This document shows positions 34,807 through 43,348 of a stretch of DNA of 64,000 nt, one piece after another. The translations under genes were made by a program, and so were the position numbers. The stretch's first letter is position 1, and each line of letters opens with the position of its first letter. The stretch is taken from NCBI RefSeq assembly GCF_017874715.1, contig NZ_JAGGLR010000027.1, forward strand, positions 1 to 64,000, given 5' to 3'. The stretch is from Streptomyces iranensis (lineage in GTDB: Bacteria; Actinomycetota; Actinomycetes; Streptomycetales; Streptomycetaceae). Below the pieces are notes generated by a model. The model had not been told where the DNA came from, did not search any database, and saw only the letters and a program-made list of their open reading frames with translations.

Positions 34807-35778
34807 TTATTCGTTGAGGCGACCGGTCAGTTCATCGGCCAAGTCCTGGGCGCTTTCCTGCAGTTCCTGGCTGTTGGGAATGTGCTTCTTGTCGGTCGTC
34901 CACTGGTCGTACTCAATGGTGGCAATCACATTCGAGGACCGGAACACGACGGTGATGTCGCGGTGGATACCCGAGTCCTTGGTGATCAGTTGGTCGTTGA
35001 GAAAGGCGTCGTCACCGAGGTCGTCCAGCCGGCGCGGGGCGGTGTCCTCCGAGGTGGTGTCACTTTCGTCACTTCCACCGCTCGCATCGGCGCCCGCGGA
35101 GGGGCTATCGGTGCTTTTGCCCCCCTTGTCGCCCTTACCCGCTTCATCGCCCTTGTCGCTCTGGCTGCCCTGGCCGCCCTGGCCGGGCTCATCGGCGCTC
35201 GAACTGGCGGAGGCGGAGGAGTTGCCCGCGCCGCCCTCGTCGCCCGCGCCACCCTCGCCGCCCGCGTCGCCGCCCGAGCCGCTCGCCGAGCTGGAGGGGC
35301 TCGAGGGAGGGCTCGTGGCGTCCGGGATGTCGGCGGCGACGGCCTTCTTCTCGTACGTCTCCTGAGCCCGGTCGTCATCGCTGACCGAGGGGTCGTACGA
35401 GACCACCCGCTGGAAGTCGATCGTGAGGTAGCGCGTGCCGCTCGTGGTCTCCACCTTCCAGCGGCAGCCGTCCCGGCGGTCTATGTCATACGTCACGGCC
35501 GCCTGGCCGTCGTACACCTTGTCGTCCTGCTCGGCGCCGGGCAGCAGGGCCTGGAGGGTCTTCCGGCTCGCCGCGCCGCATGCCTCGGGCAGCGTGCGAT
35601 AGCGGCCGGGCTCGGCCGAGACGGCCGTCCCGGAGTCGTCGGAGGCGCCGTCGTCCGGGTCGGTCGTCGAATCGGAGCCAGTGCATCCGCCGAGCCCCGC
35701 GACGGCGAGCACGGTGATGAGCACGGCTACGACCGGGGTGGCCCGCCGTCCGTACGCCCTTCGCTGCGCTGGCTGCAC
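34807..35778 (-). CDS. DUF3558-like lipoprotein with long acidic linker
   Basis: A 323-residue lipoprotein paralogous to its neighbour. The signal peptide TPVVAVLITVLAVAGLGGC ends in the lipobox. The first domain half (LPEACGAASRKTLQALLPGA, then DGCRWKVETTSGTRYLTIDF) and last half (DAFLNDQLITKDSGIHRDIT, then VVFRSSNVIATIEYDQW) match the same pattern as the smaller protein, but an insert of about 115 residues made of Ser/Gly/Asp/Glu/Lys repeats splits the domain. GTG at 35778 with GAAGGGA upstream is the supported start. Confidence 0.72.
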   Translation of the reverse strand: MQPAQRRAYGRRATPVVAVLITVLAVAGLGGCTGSDSTTDPDDGASDDSGTAVSAEPGRYRTLPEACGAASRKTLQALLPGAEQDDKVYDGQAAVTYDIDRRDGCRWKVETTSGTRYLTIDFQRVVSYDPSVSDDDRAQETYEKKAVAADIPDATSPPSSPSSSASGSGGDAGGEGGAGDEGGAGNSSASASSSADEPGQGGQGSQSDKGDEAGKGDKGGKSTDSPSAGADASGGSDESDTTSEDTAPRRLDDLGDDAFLNDQLITKDSGIHRDITVVFRSSNVIATIEYDQWTTDKKHIPNSQELQESAQDLADELTGRLNE

Positions 35779-35941
35779 TGTCCGTGTCCCTTCGAGCGAC
35801 GGAAAACTCCTTGCCGCCCGCGGGCGGTGGCTGGACACAATGTCTATCGCACGCACTGCCGTGCCTGCCGGTCGCCCGCCGTCTATGGGGTACTGGCCCG
35901 GCTTTTGCGTTTTCAGTCTTTTACGGGGGAATGAGTACATC

Positions 35942-37135
35942 ATGTCGTATGTCGAGGTGCCCGGCGCGCAGGTGCCGATCCGGATGTGGACCGACCCCTC
36001 GACGGTTGAGGGCGTGGCCATGCAGCAGCTGCGCAATGTGGCCACCCTGCCCTGGATCAAGGGCCTCGCCGTGATGCCGGATGTGCATTACGGGAAGGGT
36101 GCCACGGTCGGCTCGGTGATCGCGATGCAGGGCGCGGTGTGCCCGGCGGCGGTCGGGGTGGACATCGGCTGCGGGATGTCGGCCGTCAAGACGTCGCTGA
36201 CCGCCAACGACCTTCCGGGGGACCTCTCGCGGCTGCGGTCCCGGATCGAGCGGGCGATCCCGGTGGGGCGCGGAATGCACGACGACCCGGTGGACCCGGG
36301 GCGGCTGCACGCGTTTCCGACGACGGGGTGGGACGACTTCTGGAGCCGGTTCGGGGGAGTGGCCCAGGCGGTCAGGTTCCGCCAGGAGCGGGCCGTCAAG
36401 CAGATGGGTTCGCTCGGATCCGGTAACCACTTCATCGAATTCTGTCTCGATGACGAGGGTTCGGTCTGGCTGATGCTGCACTCCGGCTCCCGCAACATCG
36501 GCAAGGAGCTGGCCGAGCACCACATCGGCGAAGCCCGGAAGCTGCCCCACAACCAGAATCTGGTCGACCGCGACCTGGCCGTCTTCATCGCGGACACCCC
36601 CCAGATGGCCGCGTACCGGCACGATCTCTTCTGGGCGCAGGAGTACGCGAAGTACAACCGCGCGATCATGATGGCGCTCTTCCAGGACGTGGTGCGCAAG
36701 GAGTTCAAGAAGGCCCGCCCGGTCTTCGAGCCGGTGATCAGCTGCCACCACAACTACGTTGCCGAGGAGCGCTACGAGGGCATGGACCTTCTCGTGACCC
36801 GTAAGGGCGCCATCCGCGCCGGAGGCGGGGACTACGGGATCATTCCGGGCTCGATGGGCACCGGTTCGTACATCGTGCGCGGTCTGGGGAACGAGGCGTC
36901 GTTCAACTCGGCCTCGCACGGAGCGGGCCGGAAGATGAGCCGTAACGCGGCGAAGAAGCGCTTCTCGGTCCAGGATCTGGCGGACCAGACGCGGGGTGTG
37001 GAGTGCCGTAAGGACTCCGGCGTCGTGGACGAGATCCCGGGGGCGTACAAGCCGATCGAGAAGGTCATCGACCAGCAGCGGGACCTCGTCGAGGTGGTGG
37101 CGAGGCTCAAGCAGGTGGTGTGCGTGAAGGGCTGA
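35942..37135 (+). CDS. rtcB: RtcB-family RNA ligase
   Basis: A 397-residue RtcB protein, the GTP- and Mn-dependent 3'-phosphate RNA ligase family. Metal and active-site signatures are PDVHYGKGATVGSVIA, VGVDIGCGM with the metal-binding Cys, GSLGSGNHFIE, MLHSGSRNIGKE, ISCHHNYV, and SHGAGRKMSRNAA with the guanylylated His. The length is that of the stand-alone bacterial form. Bacterial RtcB repairs cleaved tRNA or rRNA; no archease or RtcR regulator is present next to it. ATG at 35942 follows a GGGGGAATGAG purine stretch. Confidence 0.92.
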   Translation: MSYVEVPGAQVPIRMWTDPSTVEGVAMQQLRNVATLPWIKGLAVMPDVHYGKGATVGSVIAMQGAVCPAAVGVDIGCGMSAVKTSLTANDLPGDLSRLRSRIERAIPVGRGMHDDPVDPGRLHAFPTTGWDDFWSRFGGVAQAVRFRQERAVKQMGSLGSGNHFIEFCLDDEGSVWLMLHSGSRNIGKELAEHHIGEARKLPHNQNLVDRDLAVFIADTPQMAAYRHDLFWAQEYAKYNRAIMMALFQDVVRKEFKKARPVFEPVISCHHNYVAEERYEGMDLLVTRKGAIRAGGGDYGIIPGSMGTGSYIVRGLGNEASFNSASHGAGRKMSRNAAKKRFSVQDLADQTRGVECRKDSGVVDEIPGAYKPIEKVIDQQRDLVEVVARLKQVVCVKG

Positions 37136-37160
37136 GCTCAGGACCGTACGCGATCGACAG

Positions 37161-37186
37161 GCCCCGGACCGGCGACGGTCCGGGGC
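37161..37186. terminator. Terminator after rtcB
   Basis: GCCCCGGACC and GGTCCGGGGC form a 10-base stem with a six-base loop, 25 bases after the rtcB stop, followed by TTCTG. Confidence 0.85.
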
Positions 37187-37345
37187 TTCTGCCTGCTCGG
37201 GCGGAGTGCCGTACGACGTGGTGCGCGATTGTGGTGTCGGTGCCACGTTCCCGCCGGCGGCGGCTGGGGTATGTCCGAGTCTGGCGGCGATGTCACATCG
37301 TCGAGTGAGCAGGAGGCCGGTAGCACTGGGCCAGGGAGGTGCTCA

Positions 37346-38338
37346 TTGGGAGGAATGAAACGCTTCGAGCAGCGTCTCGAAGGTCTGATGAGCGGCAGCT
37401 TCGCCAAGGTTTTCAACTCCCAGCTCCAGCCCGCCGAGATCGCGGGAGCGCTCCTGCGCGAGTGTGACAACAACGCCACGATCTGGAACCGCGACCAGAC
37501 CGTCGTACCCAACGACTTCGTCGTGGAGTTGAGCGCTCCGGATAACGAGCTCCTCAGTCCCTACGTCGACCGACTCGGCGACGAGCTCGCCAACATGGTG
37601 CGCGACTACGCCAATCAGCGGCGGTACACCTTCATGGGCCCCGTCAAGGTCCACCTGGAGAAGACGGCCGACCTCGACACCGGCCTGTACCGGGTGCGCA
37701 GCCGTACGCTCGCCGGCTCCACCAACCGGCAGGCTCCCGGGTCTGCCCCGGCCGACCCCCAGTCCGACCGCGATGAATCCCCGCCCACTGTGGCGCGGTC
37801 CCGTGCCCAGGTGCGCCACTGGATCGAGGTCAACGGCACCCGCCACCAGATCTCCCGCCCGACGCTGGTGCTGGGCCGCGGTATGGATGCCGATGTGCGG
37901 ATCGACGGCGTCGGCGTCTCCCGTCGGCACTGCGAGATCCGGATCGGAACGCCCTCGACGATTCAAGATCTCGGGTCCACCAACGGCATGGTGGTGGACG
38001 GACAGCACACCACCCGCGCTACGCTCCGCGACGGCTCGCGGATCGTTGTGGGTGGCACCACCATTGTTTACCGGCGAACCGAGGAGCCAACGCTCACCCC
38101 CGGCATGGATCAGCAGGGCGCGCGAGGCCATCAGCAGGACACCCGAGGCCCCGAGCGCTCCGCTCCGGCTTCCGGTCAAGGCACCCGCGGCGGCTATGAA
38201 GTCGAAGACGTCATCCCGGCCGCTGATTCGCTGGACAGCGCGCTCGCGCGACTCTTCCTTCGGCTGGGCCCCCCGCCTGAGCTGACGGGTCTTCAAATCA
38301 CCCCTGTGGGGTCTGATGATGGAGGGGCACAGGAGTGA
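37346..38338 (+). CDS. DUF3662 + FHA domain protein (FhaA paralogue)
   Basis: A 330-residue protein with the FhaA architecture: an N-terminal DUF3662 domain (about 4-120; FEQRLEGLMSGSFAKVFNSQ, then YTFMGPVKVHLEK), a linker, and an FHA phosphothreonine-binding domain (about 155-245) with the key residues of LVLGRGMDADVRIDGVGVSR, RRHCEI and LGSTNGMVV. A tail of about 75 residues follows. FHA domains read Ser/Thr kinase signals. The known fhaA lies with pknB/pbpA/ftsW genes, which are absent here, so this is a paralogue. TTG at 37346 has GGGAGGTG six bases upstream. The stop overlaps the next gene. Confidence 0.83.
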   Translation: MGGMKRFEQRLEGLMSGSFAKVFNSQLQPAEIAGALLRECDNNATIWNRDQTVVPNDFVVELSAPDNELLSPYVDRLGDELANMVRDYANQRRYTFMGPVKVHLEKTADLDTGLYRVRSRTLAGSTNRQAPGSAPADPQSDRDESPPTVARSRAQVRHWIEVNGTRHQISRPTLVLGRGMDADVRIDGVGVSRRHCEIRIGTPSTIQDLGSTNGMVVDGQHTTRATLRDGSRIVVGGTTIVYRRTEEPTLTPGMDQQGARGHQQDTRGPERSAPASGQGTRGGYEVEDVIPAADSLDSALARLFLRLGPPPELTGLQITPVGSDDGGAQE

Positions 38339-38868
38339 CAGACCCGGCTGAAAACCATCCAGATCCGAACATCAATGTTGGGTTGGCTATCGCCGCGCAA
38401 TGGGGCGAGGCTCTTGGGGCGGAAAAACTCGAAATCGCTTTGAAGGCGCTTGAACCCCAGCTCAAGCGTGAGCATCAGGCGCGCATGAAGCAGCTCGACA
38501 ATGAGCGTGCCCTGGCAGCGCAGCAGCATGCCGCTGCCGAAGCTGCCGCGAGTCGGGCGGCCGAGGTGGAGAAGGCCGCGGGGGGACGAGCCGCTCGTGA
38601 CGCTGAGCGGCGACGTAATCATGTGTACCGAATGAGCGGGCTGATATCCGGAGTCGTGCTGTCGCTGGCGCTGCTCGGCGCCGGTGTTGTGGTTGCGCCC
38701 ACTCAACCGTGGCTGTCGGCATGTCTGTGTGGGCCGAGTCTTCTCGCCCTCGCGAAAATCTTTGTCCTGCGGCGCAGTGATGCGGAAGACATCCGGGCGT
38801 CGGAGCGGGCAGCCCGGGAGGCTGCCACCGCGGTTGCTCCTCCACGGCCCCCGCAAGGTGCTGTGTGA
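38335..38868 (+). CDS. Coiled-coil membrane protein of unknown function, coupled to the FHA gene
   Basis: A 177-residue protein I do not recognise. Residues 1-45 are soluble. About 45-100 are a strongly helical, Ala/Glu/Lys/Arg-rich likely coiled coil (LKREHQARMKQLDNERALAA onward). Two membrane helices lie at about 104-121 and 125-142 (LISGVVLSLALLGAGVVVAP, then WLSACLCGPSLLALAKIFVL), and a short charged tail follows. GTG at 38335 overlaps the FHA stop by four bases, so the two proteins are probably made together and may form a complex at the membrane. Several threonines in the tail could be FHA targets, which is speculative. GC content in the first third is lower than in neighbouring genes. 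Confidence 0.72.
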   Translation: MTDPAENHPDPNINVGLAIAAQWGEALGAEKLEIALKALEPQLKREHQARMKQLDNERALAAQQHAAAEAAASRAAEVEKAAGGRAARDAERRRNHVYRMSGLISGVVLSLALLGAGVVVAPTQPWLSACLCGPSLLALAKIFVLRRSDAEDIRASERAAREAATAVAPPRPPQGAV

Positions 38869-38899
38869 GCTGCGCGCCCTTGCGTGCCGCAGGTGTCCG

Positions 38900-39840
38900 C
38901 GCGCCCTTCCGTGGCGCGGGCGTCATGATCCGTCGGACGCCCCCTGGCGCTTGAGGCCGTCGTACGCGACGGCCAGGTGCCGCGGCCCTCTGAGGACGGC
39001 GTCGCGGCGGTACGGACGCCTCCCTCGACGGCCGGACCGGCCTGCTCATCGGCCCCGAGGCCACCCCCGTCCCCGCCTCCCGCGCAATCCAGCGCCGTCG
39101 CGCGCCCTGACGAGGATCTGGTCGGCCATGTTCGGTACCCCGACGGACTTGATGTTGACGCCGAACTGGGCCGACCAGAAGTACGGCGTCCACGGGTGCG
39201 GGCGGCGCCGCTCACCGGGGCTGATCATGTTGTGGGCCCCCACCTCGGCCTGCGCGACCGCGTTGCCCCAGTGCTCCAGGGACAGGAACTGGTAGCCGAA
39301 CAGCGGATGCGGGGAGCGGGCCACGTCCCCCGCGACGCCATTCGGCGTTGCGCGTCGCGCCCAGGGCGACGACGGCCACCTCCGCGTCCAGCGCGTCGCC
39401 GTCGGATAGGTCGGAGAAGTGGGCCCGCCGCAGCCTGCCCGCGCCGTCGCCTTCCAGCCCGGTGACCATCACACCGCGGCGCAGATCGACGCCGTACTGG
39501 TGCTGCAGCTCGGCGGCCACCTCGCCGATCACACCGCCCGGGGCGCCCATCAGGGGAGCCGGGCCGCGTTCGGCGACCGTGACGGGCAGCTCCCGCTCAC
39601 GGCAGACGGAGGCGATCTCCGAGCCGGTGAACCCGGCGCCGATCACCAGCACCGGCGGGGCCCGGCCCGCAGCCGGTCGTACGGCTCGTACGGCTCGTCA
39701 CCGATCATGGTGAGCGTGCCGGTGAAGCCCTCCTCCCGGAGCGTCTCGGCGGCCCGCAGCCCCGCCAGGGATGCGCCCACGACGGACGATGTGGCCCTCG
39801 CGCCGGAGCCGCTCCAGGGAGCCGTCAAGCGCCATCGGAG
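38900..39840 (-). pseudogene. Ferredoxin reductase-like FAD oxidoreductase, decayed
   Basis: Pieces of one FAD/NAD-dependent reductase appear in order on this strand but in different frames and with gaps: GASLAGLRAAETLREEGF and IGDEPYEPYD (about 39690-39780), then VLVIGAGFTGSEIASVCRE through a second Rossmann domain (about 39330-39652), then FGYQFLSLEHWGNAVAQAEV and WSAQFGVNIKSVGVPNMADQ (about 39110-39310). Roughly 100-130 codons are missing between the first and second blocks, and another gap precedes the C-terminal block. A few residues of the tail (LAVAYDGLKRQ) are seen near 38960. It cannot make a working enzyme. Confidence 0.78.
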
Positions 39841-39844
39841 GCAC

Positions 39845-40071
39845 CCACCCGGTCCGCCGTCCACCTGCCGCCCGCGCCCTCCACGGTGATGGCCCTGACC
39901 GGGCACGCCGCCACCGCCCGCGGCACGTCCGCGCGCCGCGCGCCGCGCGTCGTCCGGCCGCGCGTCGTACAGCAGCGCTTCCTCACCGTACATCGCGAAC
40001 ACATCGGGGGCGAGGAAGGCGCGCTGCGCGACTGCCGGCATCGGAGCGCCCCCGGGGCGGCGCAGACACAC
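39845..40071 (-). pseudogene. Ferredoxin remnant
   Basis: Upstream of the decayed reductase on the same strand, FLAPDVFAMYGEEALLYDAR and, in another frame, VPRAVAACPVRAITVEG followed by GGRWTADR match a 3Fe-4S/4Fe-4S ferredoxin of the P450-partner type. The first cluster-binding Cys motif is no longer readable (the corresponding segment is MPAVAQRAF), and a frameshift separates the halves. No P450 gene is nearby, so the electron-transfer pair has probably lost its purpose. Confidence 0.6.
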
Positions 40072-40164
40072 TGAGCCGAACGGGGGACGGCGGGCTGTGT
40101 TGTGGCGGGGCTGTCGAAGCAGGGCTGGGAGGGGCCGTGGAGGGAGGGACGAGGGCGGACGGGC

Positions 40165-40920
40165 TCAGCGCTCGCGGTGGACCTTGTGCTGGGCGGCCTG
40201 GGCGCGGGGGCGGATGACCATCATGTCGATGTTCACATGCGAGGGGCGGGTGACCGCCCACTCCACCGTGTCGGCCACGTCATCGGCGGTCAGCGGCTCG
40301 GCCACGCCCTCGTAGACGGCCGCGGCCCGGCTCTCGTCGCCGCGGAAGCGGTTCACCGCGAACTCGTCGGTCCTGACCATGCCCGGGGCGATCTCGATCA
40401 CCCGCACCGGCTCACCGCACAGCTCCAGGCGCAGGGTGGCCGCGATGGCGTGGGAGCCGTGCTTGGCCGCCACGTACCCGCCGCCGCCCTCGTACGCCAC
40501 ATGGCCCGCCGTGGAGGACAGCACGACGATCGTGCCGTCGCCGGAGGCGGTGAGGGCGGGCAGCAGGGCCTGGGTCACCTGGAGCACGCCCACCACATTG
40601 ACCTCGTACATCGCCCGCCAGTCGGCCGGGTCGGCGGTGGCCACGGTCTCGGCGCCGACCGCGCCGCCCGCGTTGTTCACCAGGACGTCGCAGCGGTCCA
40701 GACCGGCGGCGAAGGACTCCACGGCGGCGCGGTCGGTGACGTCCAGGACGAACGCCTCGGCCTCGTGCCCCGCCTCGGTCAGCTCGGCGGCGAGCGCCTC
40801 GATGCGCTCCTTACGGCGGGCGGCGAGGACGACGCGGAATCCGGCGGCCGCCAGGCGGCGCGCGGTCGCGGCTCCGATCCCGCTGCTCGCGCCGGTGATG
40901 ACTGCGGTTCGGGTGGTCAT
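40165..40920 (-). CDS. SDR-family oxidoreductase
   Basis: A 251-residue classical short-chain dehydrogenase. The cofactor loop is VITGASSGIGAATARRL (residues 7-23), NNAG is in LVNNAGGAV, the catalytic Ser is in VVLSSTAG and the Tyr/Lys pair in GYVAAKH. The adenosine-binding Asp/Arg region (LAARRKERIEAL) suggests NADP(H). It resembles YdfG-like 3-hydroxyacid dehydrogenases; the substrate is unknown. The ATG at 40920 follows GGAGGG at ideal spacing. Confidence 0.88.
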   Translation of the reverse strand: MTTRTAVITGASSGIGAATARRLAAAGFRVVLAARRKERIEALAAELTEAGHEAEAFVLDVTDRAAVESFAAGLDRCDVLVNNAGGAVGAETVATADPADWRAMYEVNVVGVLQVTQALLPALTASGDGTIVVLSSTAGHVAYEGGGGYVAAKHGSHAIAATLRLELCGEPVRVIEIAPGMVRTDEFAVNRFRGDESRAAAVYEGVAEPLTADDVADTVEWAVTRPSHVNIDMMVIRPRAQAAQHKVHRER

Positions 40921-41119
40921 CGGCCCTCCAGTGGCGACGTGGCGCAAACGGTGGTGTGTGCGCATGATCCATATGCAGGATATGACGGCCCGATTTACCT
41001 CCAACCGGGGGACTGAAGATAGGAATCCGCTAGGGGCTCTCGGGCTCGGGGAAGGGTGCACTGCGTCCGGCGCGGCGCCGGTAGTTGGAGCACCCATGCC
41101 CAAGGAGTGAATTCAGGTA

Positions 41120-42496
41120 ATGACCCAGCAGAGCAGATTCCTTCAGCGGTCCCGTCGTTCTTTCCAACGCTGGGGCGTGGCCTCGGCGGGCGCCATCGCG
41201 GCGGCGGCCCTGGTCGCCGGTGCTCCGGGAACCGCATGGGCCTCGGGCAGCACCCCCGACCCGCACTCGGCGCAGGGCAACCACTGTCCCCAGGACCGGG
41301 CGCACGGTGACAACAAGGAGAACCACGACAAGGGGAACCACGAGAACGGCCGTCACGAGGACAAGAAGGGCCAGCACGAGCACGGCCGCTACGAGGTGAA
41401 GGACCCGAACGGCCGTCACGAGGACAACGGCCACGAGGACAACGGCCACGAGGACGGCCGCTACGAGGCGAACAGCCACGAGGACCCCAACGGCGGCCGC
41501 CACGATGACCACGCCCGGGACGACCAGGGCGGTCGTCACGACGAGGGCGGGCGGTACGAGAAGAAGGAGAGCGACCCGCGCGAGGAGAGCGACCAGCGCG
41601 AGGACCACGGCCAGCGCGAGGACCACGGCCGGTACGACGAGAAGATGGACAGCGGTCGTGAGGACAGCGGCAGCAAGGAGGACAGCCGCAAGGAGGACAG
41701 CCGCAAGGAAGACAGCGGCCAGGAGGACAGCCGCAAGGAGGAGAGCGGCCAGCGCGAGGACCAGGGCCGTCAGGACCCGACTCGCTACTTCCCCGCCGGG
41801 AAGTACTGGCACGGCATCCAGGGCCGCAGCGCGGCGCGCCCCGAGCAGGTAGCGCAGCCGGAGCAGGCCGCGCAGCCGGAGCAGGCGACGCAGTCCGAGC
41901 AGGTGGCTCAGCCCGAGCAGGCCGCGCAGCCGTACGAGGCCGCCCAGTCCGGTGAGGAGGCCCAGGGCCGCGGTGCCGTCCGTCCCGTCGCCGTTCCCGT
42001 CCACGAGGACGACCAGGCGCGCCACGGCCAGGAGCACAAGGAGCACCAGGACCAGAAGAAGCAGGACCAGAAGAAGAACGACCCGGTGACGCTCGCCGAG
42101 GCGGTCGAGATCGCCGAGTGCGAGGTCGGCGGCCAGGCGGTCAGCGCCGAGCTGGTGGACTGCCCCGAGGACGACCCGCACCACAAGGGCAAGCACGAGG
42201 ACGGCCGTAAGGACGACCGCAAGGACCCGCGCCACCACGACGACCACCGCAAGGACGACCAGCGCAAGGACGAGCACAAGGACCCGCACAAGAAGGAGGT
42301 CAAGCAGGTGTGGGTCGTGGAGGTCGAGTGCGACCACACCATCACGACCGTCTTCATCGACCCGGACACCGGCTGCGTCCTCGGCACGGAGCAGGAGCAG
42401 GACGACCACCACGGTGACCACGGCCAGCAGGGCAAGGACAACCACGGCGACCATGAGGGCAAGGGCGGCCACGGCCGGCCGATGGTTACCGCCTAG
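41120..42496 (+). CDS. Secreted, extremely charged His/Asp/Glu/Lys repeat protein with PepSY-like end
   Basis: A 458-residue exported protein. The signal peptide covers about 1-42 (hydrophobic SAGAIAAAALVAGAPGTAWA). Then come about 190 residues of His/Asp/Glu/Lys/Arg/Asn-rich degenerate repeats (HEDNGHEDNGHEDGRYE, KEDSRKEDSRKEDSGQEDSR), a PEQ(A/V)AQ pentamer-type repeat (about 245-285), and a C-terminal PepSY-like domain: VTLAEAVEIAECEVGGQAV, then after a 50-residue His/Lys/Asp insert VWVVEVECD and VFIDPDTGCVLGTEQ. Four Cys sit in the PepSY part. It looks able to bind metal or polyanions outside the cell, which is inference. Its last 11 bases overlap the convergent ynfA-like gene. Confidence 0.75.
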   Translation: MTQQSRFLQRSRRSFQRWGVASAGAIAAAALVAGAPGTAWASGSTPDPHSAQGNHCPQDRAHGDNKENHDKGNHENGRHEDKKGQHEHGRYEVKDPNGRHEDNGHEDNGHEDGRYEANSHEDPNGGRHDDHARDDQGGRHDEGGRYEKKESDPREESDQREDHGQREDHGRYDEKMDSGREDSGSKEDSRKEDSRKEDSGQEDSRKEESGQREDQGRQDPTRYFPAGKYWHGIQGRSAARPEQVAQPEQAAQPEQATQSEQVAQPEQAAQPYEAAQSGEEAQGRGAVRPVAVPVHEDDQARHGQEHKEHQDQKKQDQKKNDPVTLAEAVEIAECEVGGQAVSAELVDCPEDDPHHKGKHEDGRKDDRKDPRHHDDHRKDDQRKDEHKDPHKKEVKQVWVVEVECDHTITTVFIDPDTGCVLGTEQEQDDHHGDHGQQGKDNHGDHEGKGGHGRPMVTA

Positions 42497-42818
42497 GCAC
42501 GTACATGATCACGGCGACTCCGGCCAGACAGATCAGCGCTCCGAGCACATCGAAGCGGTCGGGCCGGTAGCCGTCGGCGACCATGCCCCAGGCGAGCGAT
42601 CCGGCGACGAACACGCCGCCGTACGCCGCGAGGATGCGGCCGAACTCCGCGTCCGGCTGGAGCGTGGCCACGAACCCGTAGGCGCCAAGAGCGATGACCC
42701 CGGCGCCGATCCACGCCCACCCCCTGTGCTCACGCACGCCCTGCCAGACGAGCCACGCGCCGCCGATCTCCAGGAGCGCGGCCACGGCGAACAGAGCGAT
42801 GGAACGTGCGATGAGCAT
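42486..42818 (-). CDS. YnfA/UPF0060 family membrane protein
   Basis: A 110-residue four-helix membrane protein of the UPF0060 (YnfA) family: ALFAVAALLEIGGAWLVWQG at helix 1 with the conserved Glu, then WAWIGAGVIALGAYGFVAT, FGRILAAYGGVFVAGSLAWG, a DRFDVLGA turn, and a last helix LICLAGVAVIMYV. Members are small drug/metabolite exporters related to SMR proteins. No ribosome site is visible before the ATG at 42818, so the message may be leaderless. Confidence 0.85.
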   Translation of the reverse strand: MLIARSIALFAVAALLEIGGAWLVWQGVREHRGWAWIGAGVIALGAYGFVATLQPDAEFGRILAAYGGVFVAGSLAWGMVADGYRPDRFDVLGALICLAGVAVIMYVPRR

Positions 42819-42904
42819 GGGGGAAGGGTACGGCCCGCCCATGCGAGGCCCCGTAGCGGAGCGGAACGCTACGATCGGCGCCCACCACAGGATCACACCG
42901 GGGG

Positions 42905-43348
42905 ATGGGTGCCGTGCAGTTCCGCCTTCGAGTCGACGCCGCCGAGGGGTCTCCGGGCGTCCTCGACCTCTATCGCTGGCTGACCGGGGACCCCGACGTC
43001 GCGTGCGCCGCGGAGGTGGCGCTGGTGGACGAGGAGGGCCGCGACGACACCCTGGGCGGCCTCGAGGTCATCTCCATCGTCGTCTCGAACCTCACGTCCC
43101 TCGGCAATCTGCTGCTCGCCGTGGCCACCTGGCGTGACGCTCGGGCGCGCGGCGCGGACACCCGGGTGGAACGCGATGGCGTCTCCCTGCGGGTCGAGAG
43201 CACCGACCCGGAGACGATCCGCCGCCTCCTCCGGGAATTGGAGACCCCGGAGGGCTCCCAGCCCCCAGAGGATTCCCCGGACAATTCCGACCGCCCGGAC
43301 AATTCCGACCGCCCGGAGGACTCCGACCGCCCCGAGAACCCGGCATGA
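42905..43348 (+). CDS. EACC1-like effector-associated constant component
   Basis: A 147-residue protein with the features I associate with the EACC1 domain: an N-terminal strand (VQFRLRVDAA), LYRWLTGDPDV, then GGLEVISIVVSNLTSLGNLL and ATWRDAR, and a strand-turn (VERDGVSLRVESTDPETIRR). EACC1 is a small adaptor coded beside effector proteases in NTP-dependent or caspase-type bacterial conflict systems, described from comparative genomics. A disordered tail with three 18-base coding repeats (NSDRPD units, 43280-43333) follows. Its stop overlaps the ATG of the caspase gene by four bases, so they are made together. Confidence 0.72.
   Translation: MGAVQFRLRVDAAEGSPGVLDLYRWLTGDPDVACAAEVALVDEEGRDDTLGGLEVISIVVSNLTSLGNLLLAVATWRDARARGADTRVERDGVSLRVESTDPETIRRLLRELETPEGSQPPEDSPDNSDRPDNSDRPEDSDRPENPA

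Noticed and set aside
41030..42472. A 480-codon minus-strand frame full of Leu/Val, looking like a membrane protein
   Set aside because: It is the exact antisense of the charged-repeat gene: GAC/GAG/CAC codons read backwards give Val/Leu. The plus strand has a signal peptide, PepSY-like blocks and a start.
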